Assembly: GCA_029959195.1 (NCBI GenBank)
Contig: CP114122.1
Coordinates: 2,356,001 to 2,420,000, forward strand
Length of the DNA stretch: 64,000 nucleotides
Direction: 5' to 3'
Source of the DNA: Dictyophora rubrovolvata
Lineage: Eukaryota > Basidiomycota > Agaricomycetes > Phallales > Phallaceae
Of the stretch, positions 11,033-23,612 are shown one piece after another; positions within the stretch are counted from its first letter, which is position 1, and the number at the start of each line of letters is the position of its first letter. Position numbers and translations under genes: made by a program. The notes beneath the pieces were generated by a model, which was not told the DNA's origin, ran no database searches, and saw only the letters and a list, made by a program, of their open reading frames with translations.

Positions 11033-13898
11033 TTTTAATGATTTTCAGTCGCCATTTGAAATTCAAACTCCAACGGGCGCAAGTAAGCCGTTGACTAGTC
11101 TGGTTGTTCGGCACGAGTTATTTTACTTCACCAAAACACCGCCCTATAGCTAGCTACTCTGGAGCTCCATTTATCTCGATTTATTTCTCGTGTATTTTTC
11201 ATTACTACTTAATACTCTCAAATACTCAATCTATCTTGCTTCTTTTTTTTCCATTTTATCACTTACTCAAGCTTAGAAAAATGTATAAATACAACGTGTG
11301 CAAGCCCCTCTCAGGGCTCACCCCCAAACAACGAAAGTTCAGTTCAATCTTAGTCTCATCACCTCTACCCCGACATCAAATTTTCTTGACAACATCACAC
11401 TGAAAAAGAGAAGAGGTCAAGGAAGGGCGTTCATACACAGTTCTGTCTACACTCCTATATACAGTGTGTGACTGTCACACGTTAACAACACGTATCCATA
11501 GATCTCGTTTGGTTCACATAATGTCGTTACCGTTTTGACCAGTTTGTTCGCACCTTGAAACAAAACCCGATTCCGAGTTGGTTCAGTTCAGTTCTCTCTC
11601 AGCAAAAAGCACCACGCACCGCATATCATTCCCTGAATCGGCTAAGAAGATCTCATTCCTACCAGCATCAAACCAAAGTCTCCACCAAGCAATTGTTGGA
11701 ATCCCAGGCTCGACGCAGTAGCGGACACAGAAAAGGTGAGTAGTATTAAGCGGTAGCTTAGGTAAGATACATGGAGTAACTCATATTCTAACAGCAATTC
11801 AGTCAATCATCTGCGCAAGAAGAAAAACAAAGGTAATGATAAAATTTGAACGGCTTATTGGAACGTGTGCATGATGTATCTTCTCCGTAGACAACCGCCA
11901 CCTTAACAAGCAGCCTCGTGACCGCTGTAGATTCTGATCTACGCTTTAACAACATAATGGACACCAAACACCTTTATCCACGACAACTCATGTGGTAAAC
12001 TCTGCATTTTGACGGCTACCATTGATAATATTGGCTCAAACTCATATAACCCCACATGATACATTGCAAAGGAGATGAGATTTGCAACGCCTACGGGGAC
12101 TTCCGTCAATGTCTGGTGGATGACGCAGCACTTACATAAAGCAGCAGAACAAAAATGAGACACGATTGGGGCGGGGCTTGGTTATGATGATATGTAAGGT
12201 CTGGGATGAGATTTGTAATGCCTTTCGTCAAGAACCAATACTGATTACCTGATTTCTATTTCCCCGCGCCGGATTCAACACATAGGCTATAGCTGCCAAA
12301 TGGTCGCAAAAAACTGGCATGTTAACCAACTTACCGAGCATCGATGATTTCGACAAAGTAACGATTTAATGATGATGGGTCCTCTTCTATAGTCCCGTCC
12401 GGATTCTGCAAGAAAAAAGTGAAACATATGATAACTGTGGGGACCAGTGAATGCTCTTTCAAATGTCCGCCTTTTTCATGAATAAGTTCCCGCTTTACAT
12501 AATACTGAAAGTAATAAGATCATTTCAATTTTCAACCCATGTTAATATTTAATGTGAATATTACTCAGACCCCAAAATGCAATCCACATGAGGACGACAG
12601 CGGTGCCATGCTAGTACAGCGACACCGCCGACCAGTCATACGGCGATCTTGAATTCTCCAAGCTAGATCCTAATTATATGTCAACACGATGATTAGATTT
12701 GAAACACTCTCAATAGCAACAGCATTGAGTGTTTTCTATGGCTTACATAACGCGAGCAGCCCTCGTTTGCCAATGTGGTATGGTCATCGGGGGTCAGTTT
12801 GCTTGTGTGGAGCTACTGGCCATGGGAAAATTGTATGGTGGACGTCAACCTGGCAGTTATTTATCCCAGCCAGGGTAGCGCTCTTGTTTGGTTCGCATTG
12901 CTTTCTAATACTGGCCGCAGTACGCTATGGTGATCTTTTTCTCTCGAATACGATTTGATCTGCATCGAAATCACAAAAAAATAATCTTTCCCTACCGACA
13001 AGGGGTAACACAAAGAATGTCCCATCTATATATTTCAGTGTTCACTACATTGTGATACATCAGCTGTTATGAATGATGAGCTAATTTCGAAACCAAAGCT
13101 CTCTCCAAAAAAAAGCAATGACTCATCGCCAAGAGAGTATTATGCAAAGTCCAGACCTATGTAGGCCGGCTATATTTAGGGTTTGATAAAAGTTGCACTG
13201 CGGGTTATATATATAGCCCTAGTGAGCTACACAGGAAAACCACGTATTTTTTCACGTGCGTACCGCCTTTTTGATAATTTCAAGCTGTGGCTCTCAACAA
13301 ATACACTGCCTTTTGGAGGTGTGACTGAGAGCTCGTTGGAACCTTCTAGCTGATATCGGTGTCATTGACTCCCGGGTACCCCCGACCTGCACTTGTTCTT
13401 AGGGTCCTTAGGGCAGCACTCGCCGTTTACGAATATTGTGTGGTTACGGCCGAAAACTTGAGGCAGTTTTCGCGGGTTTCTCGGAGACCACAGAGAATTA
13501 TATAGGATAAATCATAATTTGCTGCACCGTACAAAAATTAGATATATGAAAGAAACTGCAGTGTTTAACGATGCACATCAGGGCATATTGCATTATGAAA
13601 CAATGAGGAATTTAGGGAATTTAGGGAAGTTGATGATGGCTCCGACGGACTTGCACGCCGTCCGCATGTGAAATTCCAAACTCCGCAACACACTGCTTTT
13701 CCAACCAAACATCCACTCATTCTTGAACGTCTCGCCACTTTCTCTCTTATTTTCGTTTAATTTTTTTGTTTTATTTAAAGGACCTTTACAAGATCAGAGG
13801 ACTTTGCTTAGACCTCTTCAAAACCAGCTTTTCTCAAAGCTGATTGTCACCAGCCTAGAAATCAGGGACACAAAAAGGAGAATTTTACAGCTTGTTAA
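11033..13898. other. Long intergenic stretch without a supported gene
   Basis: Nearly 2.9 kb separates the GNAT gene from the second seven-helix gene. On the minus strand about 12339-12408 there is a plausible exon (donor GTAAGTTGG, acceptor after TTTTTTCTTGCAG) that would read PDGTIEEDPSSLNRYFVEII, but no flanking exons could be joined. Frames at 11555-11743 and 12689-12958 on the plus strand have no recognisable features. Confidence 0.4.
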
Positions 13899-15375
13899 AT
13901 GGCGATTGGGAACACCTCCAAAACTGCTTTAAGCCCAACGTATACGGTACTGCGCGCTGCACTTTTAACATTGGACGCAAGCAGCACAATATGTCTATCC
14001 TTACTCGTCATTACCGTCATTCTTTCCGAACGAGTCACCCGACACCCCGTCTTTATAAATTTCCTTTTAACTCTCTTGATATTTTCTGCTATACGAGCTT
14101 ATGCGTACGTTATGTTTTCTTTTATTCAAACATATACTCTATATTTTACTGAACACCTGGCCTTCCAATAGAGGAATCGGCGAGCTCAGTTTCTTTGCTA
14201 ATAAGCAAGTTATAGCGAACATGTTGAACCCCGATACCACCGGTCGAGAGTATGGTCTCAAACTAGCGGATTTAACATTTGATCTGTTCCAAACGCCGCT
14301 GCAGGACATGATTTGGATGGCGTGAGTGTTGCCGCCTTTACAAACAACTGAGATTTACCTATCTTACTTCGTTTTCCCAGGACCCAAATCGCTTCATTAA
14401 ATCTTTTAATTCATGTATGTTTAAATCTCTTGAATCCTAATGTCGATTGATTGGTTCCCACAGACTTGGTTCACGCTTAGATCTATGCGAAAATCTGATA
14501 GTAAGGAGTCGGAACAACGGCGCACGGCTCTGGTATGTCTGTTCATCTGCCAAGCTTTTTTTAAGTTTCTAAGCACTTTACAGCTTGTCATGACACCGTA
14601 CATTGCCGGTTTCCTACCTATAGTGCGTTTCAGTTGTCTCTTTTAAAGAATAAAACCTCAACTTCTTTTCGATTAGATCGAACTACTTCCGTCAGCTGCT
14701 GACACAGCGCAGACAGTCATTAGTCTCGCTCAAGTAGCGGTTCATCTGGTTACGGCAATTTGGGCTCGTAAGCATATTTGAATTGTCAATATTAGTGCTT
14801 TTAAAATGATTTAATTTCAACATTTCAGTCGTATTGATATTCAGTTTCATGCGACAACAACGCGTGTTAAAAAAAGTGAAAATACAAACGTCTTCGGCTA
14901 CAGCAACATTGGTCAAACTGGTCGTATTTTCAATATATGGTGTTGCCCTTACCATGTACGCTTTCAGAGTTCTATTCTTCTGGTTGAGGTCCAGTTCCAG
15001 TGTTGATAATTCTCATGTTTTTTCAGTTTGCTTTTAGCGGCCGGCGCGTTCAACACACACACACTGGTTGCCATCAGTTTACTTGCACAAAGCTTCTGTA
15101 AGACAACAAAACTAATAAAGAAAGAATTATTCTTGATAACGTTTATTTTTCCCACAGTTGGACTGTGCGCGTTCTTTTTGTTCGGGTTTGATCCGGTGAG
15201 AATGTCACTCCTGAGAATTAATTATACGCTAACGCTGAACATCAATTCCTAGAAAATTCTGCGAGTATGGTTCCCGCGACTATTTAAAGTGCATTCAAAA
15301 GGCTACATGGAGATGGACACAGAACTAAACTCGGCATACACCGAGAGCAATCGAAGCTCTGTCGCTACGGTCTAA
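13899..15375 (+). CDS. Seven-transmembrane receptor-like protein, paralogue 2
   Basis: Ten exons with clean GT-AG junctions can be followed from ATG 13899 to TAA at 15373-15375. Helix 1: TICLSLLVITVILSE; RHPVFINFLLTLLIFSAI (2); IASLNLLIHTWFTLRSM (3); LVMTPYIAGFLPI (4); VISLAQVAVHLVTAIWA (5); ATLVKLVVFSIYGVALTM (6); GLCAFFLFGFDP (7). The loop between helices 1 and 2 is short and basic. The C-tail starts KILRVWFPRLFKVHSKGYM and ends in a Ser/Thr/Glu-rich segment that could be phosphorylated. Intron positions match those of the gene at 5836-7217, so the two arose by duplication. It is probably a plasma-membrane receptor; signal and G-protein partner are unknown. Confidence 0.78.
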
Positions 15376-15762
15376 ACTCTTTAATAGTCTTGATTCCAAC
15401 CCTTTGAATGGACTACACAGACAGTCATGCTTTTTATTTCATCTTTTTTAAATTATCTTTTTATAAACAGTTTTGTATAATAGGTTTTTATCCATGTATC
15501 CCATTGATTGATTGATTGATGATTATTATTAAAAACAGAATCTTTTTATTTGGAATACATGTACATACGTACGTATACACTGCTTTTATTCCAATATTAT
15601 TTCGAATTTGAGGATTGGGTCCATCGATATGATGCAAGTCGAACTGATATGATCCTGGGACTCAGGCAGATTAGTTTCTCAGGGCGCTTTTTCGCTTCAT
15701 CGATGGGATAACAAACTCAAAACTAACCCTATCTCTCAAGATCTCACCACTTGACCGAGATA
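15376..15762. other. Intergenic between seven-helix gene and S9 peptidase
   Basis: AT-rich sequence with a short GATT tandem run near 15507-15522. No gene is seen. It should contain the 3' end of the receptor transcript and the peptidase promoter. Confidence 0.4.
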
Positions 15763-18179
15763 ATGGCACAGCAAGCCCCATACGGCACTTGGGATTCCCC
15801 CATCACGCCCGATTCACTGACTAAAAGTGTAAGTCGTGAGCGCAAGACTTGCTTGATTCACACGATAATCTTCCTTCAAAATACATTTTGAAATTGAACT
15901 CCTATGAATTGCCATTGATCGCTAATCGCTAATTGAGATCAGGTTACCCGTATTGTAACCGTATTCGTCGATCCCATAACAAAAGAACTCTATTATCTCG
16001 AGAGTAGACCATCCGACGATGGTCGTCAATTGTTAGTCAAACTCCAAGGCGAGCGAGATTTGTTCGGAACAGGATTCAATGCTCGCACCACGGTGCAGGA
16101 ATACGGAGGTGTTCCTGCTACTTTTCGTAATAATGTTGTTTATTTTTCGAGTCTCCCGGATAATAGGGTGTATACGCTTCGAATTGGAGCGGAAGGATCC
16201 GGACCTGTTCCTGTTACACCAGGTTCGTGCTCCCGTTTCCTGACGCCGCAACTGATGAGTCATGATATTCGTGTAGATAACCCGAATTTCAGATATGCCG
16301 AATTGACTGTCGTACCCGAACAACCTCATATCCTTATTGCCGTGCTGGAGGATCATACCCATCCTGAACCGGCCAATGTCGTCAATAAACTTGTGGCCAT
16401 AAATACCACTGACCAGTCCATCCAAACTATCGCCGAAGGTGCTGACTTTTATGCTTTCCCAAGACTGAGTCCTGATGGAACGAAGCTGTTGTGGATTGAA
16501 TGGTATATATGTCCTTTTTTTCAAAGTCCAATGACTGTCACTGAGAGAAAAATATATAGGTATCACCCAGATATGCCATGGACGGGAACTCTGCTTGTCC
16601 TAGCCGATTTCTCAATCACCCAATCTACCGTCAATGTCGCAAATCCGCACAAAATTGCGGGCCAAAAAAGAAGAAACAGCATTCAGCAGCCAAACTGGCT
16701 CACAAACGATCGTGTGCTCTACCTATCCGATCAGACGGGATACATAAACCCGTGGTCTTATCAGGTTTCTACGAACACACATCAACCCAACGCGCCTGAG
16801 CAGAAGATTTCCGAAGATTTCATGGCCATGCCCGCGTGGACGCTCGGAGACTCTGATTATGCCATTCTGTCAAGCTCTTTGGTTGTCCATTCCTCGCTAC
16901 AAGAAGGCCGTTCTGTGTTTTCAATTTGGGATTTGGAGAAAAAGGCCTACGTCTATGCTAAAACCCCTTACTCCCACATCGAATCCATCAAACCACTTTC
17001 AAGCACCGAACTAATCTTTATCGGACACAAACCGAACGATACTCCCGCGATCGTCAAACTCACCGTCGGGAAAACCATAACGGACGAACCAACATACGAC
17101 GTTCTGAAATGCACATGGACAAATGAATTCCCGAGAGAGCTTATTTCTCTACCTGAATCATCTACGTTCCCCGTCCCCCCTTCACAAAAGCTCATACACG
17201 CGGTTTACTATCCTCCTAATAATCCGGGCTTTAAACCTTTGGAAGGGGAGTTGCCCCCTGTTTTGGTTGTGTTGCACGGTGGTCCGACTTCGAGATTTGC
17301 TCTCATCCTCAAGTGGACTATACAGTTTTGGACTAGTAGGGGTTGGGCTGTGTTCGTATATTGCTCTGCATCTTCGTCGCCGCTCTTTGCTTATTTAGCC
17401 TGATGTTAGCCTTGATGTGGTTTATGGCGGTTCATCCGGACATGGAAGAGAATATATGTACGTTTCGAAAATTTTCTTTAGTTCCCCCCCGCTAAATTAA
17501 TGTATCGTGAATAGGGATCGGCTTGAAAACTTGTGGGGAATTGTCGATGTTGACGATACACTCTCAGCCATTCAGTATTTTATTGACCAAGGCAAGGTTG
17601 ATCGTAATCGCATCGCTATCCGTGGTGAATCTTCTAGTATGTTAAAAATACGCCCAATTTCACGGCTTTCTCTCTCACTCTATTTCCTTTTTTGAAAGGT
17701 GGATTGACAAGCTTGGACGCTCTTATTCAGAAACCTACCTTCATCGGCGCTGGAACATCCACGTACGGTGTATCCGACCTTCTCAAACTTGAAGAATACA
17801 CACACAAATTCGAGTCTCACTATTTAACGTACCTTCTAGGCGGGACTTCATCCCAAATAATGGATGTCTATATTCAGCGGTCGCCCATAACGCACGCAGA
17901 AAGGATTAAGACTCCTCTTCTCGTAAGTCGACTAGCACGGAACTTGTTGATTTTTGTGATAAATGTTTTTTTTAGATAATGCAAGGCTTAGATGACAAAG
18001 TTGTCCCCCCTGAACAATCCGAAACGATCGTCAAGAAAATTAAAGAAGCAGGTGGTACGGTCAATTACATCACATTCGAGGGTGAAGGACATGGTTGGCG
18101 TAAAGCTGAAACTATAAGGAAGGCTCAACAGGCCGAACTTGATTGGTATAATGGAATATTTAAGTTTGGACAAGCCTGA
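15763..18179 (+). CDS. S9-family serine peptidase (prolyl oligopeptidase/acylaminoacyl-peptidase type)
   Basis: The start reads MAQQAPYGTWDSPITPDSL (exon 15763-15828), followed by an exon from 15943. The N-terminal part is a beta-propeller (for example VQEYGGVPATFRNNVVYFSS, then SPDGTKLLWIEWYHPDMPW across a 57-bp intron, 16503-16559). The catalytic alpha/beta-hydrolase domain begins near PPVLVVLHGGPTSRF and continues over short introns after 17355, near 17458 and near 17640. The nucleophile elbow reads RGESSSGL once spliced, the acid lies in GLDDKVVPPEQ, and the base in EGHGW. The stop is TGA at 18177-18179. Family enzymes cleave short peptides or N-acyl peptides in the cytosol; no signal peptide is seen. 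The elbow has Ser where relatives usually have Gly (GGSAGG). The 57-bp intron is open and in frame, so reading through it would add 19 residues. Confidence 0.9.
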
Positions 18180-18714
18180 ATCGGCGTTTTTTTTTTCTTG
18201 TTGCGCGTGCGGACCTGGCCACACGGTTAGTCGGATGTCCCGTGGCCCGTAAATGAAATGGTTTTGTACGCCCGATTACAACGTCATCTATTACAATGTA
18301 CCAACATAGCTTTGGAATATCAAATTTTTTGGAGAATATGTTGGCCCTTTTCCTGCTCGCTTACAACTTGTGAGCCATTTAACGCTATCATTGAAGTTGA
18401 ATATTTGATTTTGAAGAGTAATGATTACTCAACGATGTGGATCCTTCAAACGCATATGTATACAACCAATTAAGTTCTAAATAAAAATCTTATTCAGAGC
18501 TTCGAATCAATTGATAAAAAACGTGGCAATATGCAATTATCGAAACGGCGAGAACCTTTGCTCGAACTTCTTCGCCGCTGCGTGCCGTGGTGGAGCTCCC
18601 CGCGCTTACGAGCCAATTACCTCAGATTATGTCATCATGCTGCCATCGATATAAAAGCAGCTCTTGCTTTATCTCTGCCAGCTTAAACACACGTACAGTG
18701 AACACATACTTCAA
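18180..18714. other. Intergenic: promoter region of the HAD phosphatase gene
   Basis: No coding signal. Contains a CCAAT-like AGCCAATTA near 18610 and a TATA box at 18650-18657 that point to the downstream gene. Confidence 0.5.
18650..18657 (+). promoter_or_regulatory. TATA box of the HAD phosphatase gene
   Basis: TATAAAAG lies 58 bp before the ATG at 18715, with a CCAAT-like motif about 40 bp further upstream. Placement and sequence fit a fungal core promoter. Confidence 0.55.
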
Positions 18715-19954
18715 ATGACTAAAACGGAAGCACCAGAGAGTACTCTTCCATATCCTCCGATTCATACAGATAAGAAATTTGTCATCCTTTCTGATTGGTA
18801 TGTGATATGTTTCGCTTATAAGACTCACTTCGGGTGCCGATGGGAATCTTTTCTGATGTCTTTGTTTTCTAAGGGATGGCACGATTACAACGTATGATTC
18901 CAATGATTGTAGGTTGCTGTCGCCTTTTTGGTTCAATATCGATGCTGATGGAAGATTAAACTTGTCTTTAGACTTGACTGATCATCTTGGTTTTGGATTG
19001 GAGAAACGCCGTCAAGGAAATAAGGATATTTTGAATGGAAAAACGACATTTAGGTAAGAGAGTTTAGTCGACAGTTTGGCCTGTATTATCGTGAGCTAAC
19101 TCAGAAGGGGATTAATAGGGATGGATTCAGGGAGATGCTTGAGAGTATACCCAATACGTTTGATGAATGTGCGGAGGTTTTGAAACAGAGTGAGTTCATC
19201 ACGCTAGTTGTGTATACGACATCTGATAATCCTTCAATAGACATCAAATTGGATGAAGGATTTAAAGACTTTTTTAAATGGACGAAGACTGTCGATGTAC
19301 CGCTTATCATCGTGTCAAGGTTTGTCCTTCAGATCCGCCACCATTGGACGCCGTTCCTAACTTTCAGTCTAATCTCGTAGTGGAATGACTCCTCTTATCC
19401 GTGCAGTCCTGTCCAACCTGATCGGCACTGAAGATGCGGAACATATCGAAGTCATTTCCAATCATGTTGATATAGAAGCGAATGGGAAATGGCACATAAA
19501 GTATCGTCATCCATCCAGGTTAGTAACTATCACAGCTTGATTCTCTATTTTTATCTGATGATGATGTTTCTCTTTTTCTTAATTTGGACTCGAACAGCGG
19601 ATTTGGTCACGACAAATCGCAAGCTATCCTACCATACCGTAATTTGCCTAATCCCCCGGTTTTGTTCTTTTTCGGTGATGGCGTTTCAGGTGAACTTTCT
19701 TTTGCCACTTGACATACCAATGTGACCTGTTGTTGATATGTCATTTCACAGACATGTCAGCTGCCCGCCATGCCGACGTCCTGTTCGTCAAAAAACTGCC
19801 GGAGGACGAGAGCGATCTAGCTACCTTCTGCGATAAAGAAGGCATACCCCACATTCTTTTCGAGGACTTTTCACAGGCTCTTCCGATTGTTCAGGCGATT
19901 GTGAACGGAGATTTGACTGTGCAAGACGCATTGAAGAAAGGCCGAACATATTAG
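18715..19954 (+). CDS. HAD-superfamily phosphatase (phosphoserine-phosphatase-like)
   Basis: The first exon is 18715-18797 and the second 18874-18908; a third starts at 18972. Spliced, the N-terminus gives KFVILSDWDGTITTYDSNDY: DWDGT (residues 27-31) is HAD motif I, with the nucleophile and general-acid aspartates. Later exons carry LTDHLGFGLEKRRQGNKDIL (cap), PLIIVSSG (motif II Ser), a Lys-containing segment, and LFFFGDGVSDMSAARHADV, which is motif IV with its metal-binding aspartates. The stop is TAG at 19952-19954, for roughly 260 residues. DSND after motif I and the GDGVSDMSAA motif are typical of a fungal cytosolic group related to yeast YNL010W; its natural substrate is unsettled. Hydrolysis of a small phosphomonoester is the inferred reaction. 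Confidence 0.85.
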
Positions 19955-20819
19955 AACGAACCCTGGATAAAGATAAGGGCGTTTTGAATAGATTAGTGTA
20001 CTAATGTGACCTAATGAATCTAGTAGAGGTATTTGTATTTGTATTGAAATCTCTCGTAATGACAAGTATTGAAAAGAAAGTGCATCATTTGATTTTCGGG
20101 GGTCTTTTTTCAGATGAACGTTTGATGTGTTTGATAATGCACTATTGATACTGATTATGCCGTTGCTCGGAGGCGCCGATCAAGTTTGGCGAGCTGGCAA
20201 CGACCGACACGTGGCTCTCTTTCGCAGTCTAAGCAATTAATCTCCAAGCTTACCCTTGTCCCCTCTTGTGCCCTGGCTACCAGTTGTCAATGACGACTCG
20301 GTCATGGACTCTCCAGTATTTGCTATTTTTTTCGAAAACGAAGCTCAAAACTCTATCGTTCCATCAAGCATTATGAAACATACTAAGCCAATAAGAAGTC
20401 AGGAATTCATCTCTTCAAGCTGTTCATCATGATCATCGTGTGGTTCCTGGCTGGTTCATTTCGCCGTTTGCTAGTATTTGCTGTGCTATTTTGACAGATA
20501 CACCCTGATTAATTACCGTGATGGAGATGAAGGTGCCCGCTGGCGGGAAATAGATTTACCATGCCACAACTCGGGACGCGGGACTAATGAAACAAAAATA
20601 TATTTGAAAAATCAACAAATGATGCTTACATCCGGTGCACCGGGTCGAAACGCTGAAATTGCATATATAAATTTCGCCCCGGACGGTTACGCTCTCCAGA
20701 ATCTGATCCCTTCAACTCTTGTCGTCTCAAATATTTACCTTACACACATATACTTTAGATCTTTATTTTCTTCATTAACATCACCTGGAGTGAATCATAA
20801 TCGCTAATCATCATCCATC
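19955..20819. other. Intergenic: upstream region of malic enzyme
   Basis: A plus-strand open frame at 20478-20807 lacks any domain and runs into the malic enzyme leader, so it is treated as non-coding. No other element is seen. Confidence 0.45.
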
Positions 20820-22962
<2,143 letters not shown>

Positions 22963-23612
22963 AGTCGCACTATCCAATTGATGCTTCAGTATAGATATGC
23001 GAAAGGGCTTCTCTTTTATGAGATATGAAATATATATAGATATGCATTCGTTCTTCCACCATTACGTACTTTAGGTAACCTTTATTGACAAAAACATATC
23101 AAATACATTCATCGATATACATCTTCATTGTTCTTACGTGATTTGGTACTTCATACACGGGTGGATAGCACGCGTATCGGATTATTCCGGTTAAAGTCCC
23201 AATTCGGCACGACAAAGGCTCGTGACAAGGGGCCAGTAACCGATCGATACACGGAGAATACACACCCTTTCAGCCCTTGTTTTCCTTTTTTTTTTTGTTT
23301 CGACGCCAACGTGTATAAAAGGCCGTTTTATTGTGAGGGTTTAGACAAGCAGTTCTTCTTGTTTCTTCTTCTGCAGCGGATTGCCACAATTAAGGTAATG
23401 AATCCGAGGATGGAAATACACGATGAAGGTAAAATACATGATTGGGGATGCTACAGGATCTGGGAATGATACATGATGGTATGTGCTTATACAGGATTGC
23501 TGGTATTCTACTAAAAAAGGGAAACAGAAATTGAAAAATGTACAGATGAATATAGACCGGGACAATTCGTCTCGCGACAGCATTGTCGCCGTGACACCTC
23601 GCTCGCAAAGGC
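22963..23612. other. Intergenic between malic enzyme and zinc-finger gene
   Basis: The two genes converge here. A minus-strand frame at 23341-23778 overlaps the 3' end of the zinc-finger gene in another frame and has no domain. Probably two 3' UTRs and spacer. Confidence 0.45.

Noticed and set aside
20478-20807. Plus-strand frame just upstream of malic enzyme
   Set aside because: No domain, no splice continuation; better explained as leader and promoter sequence.
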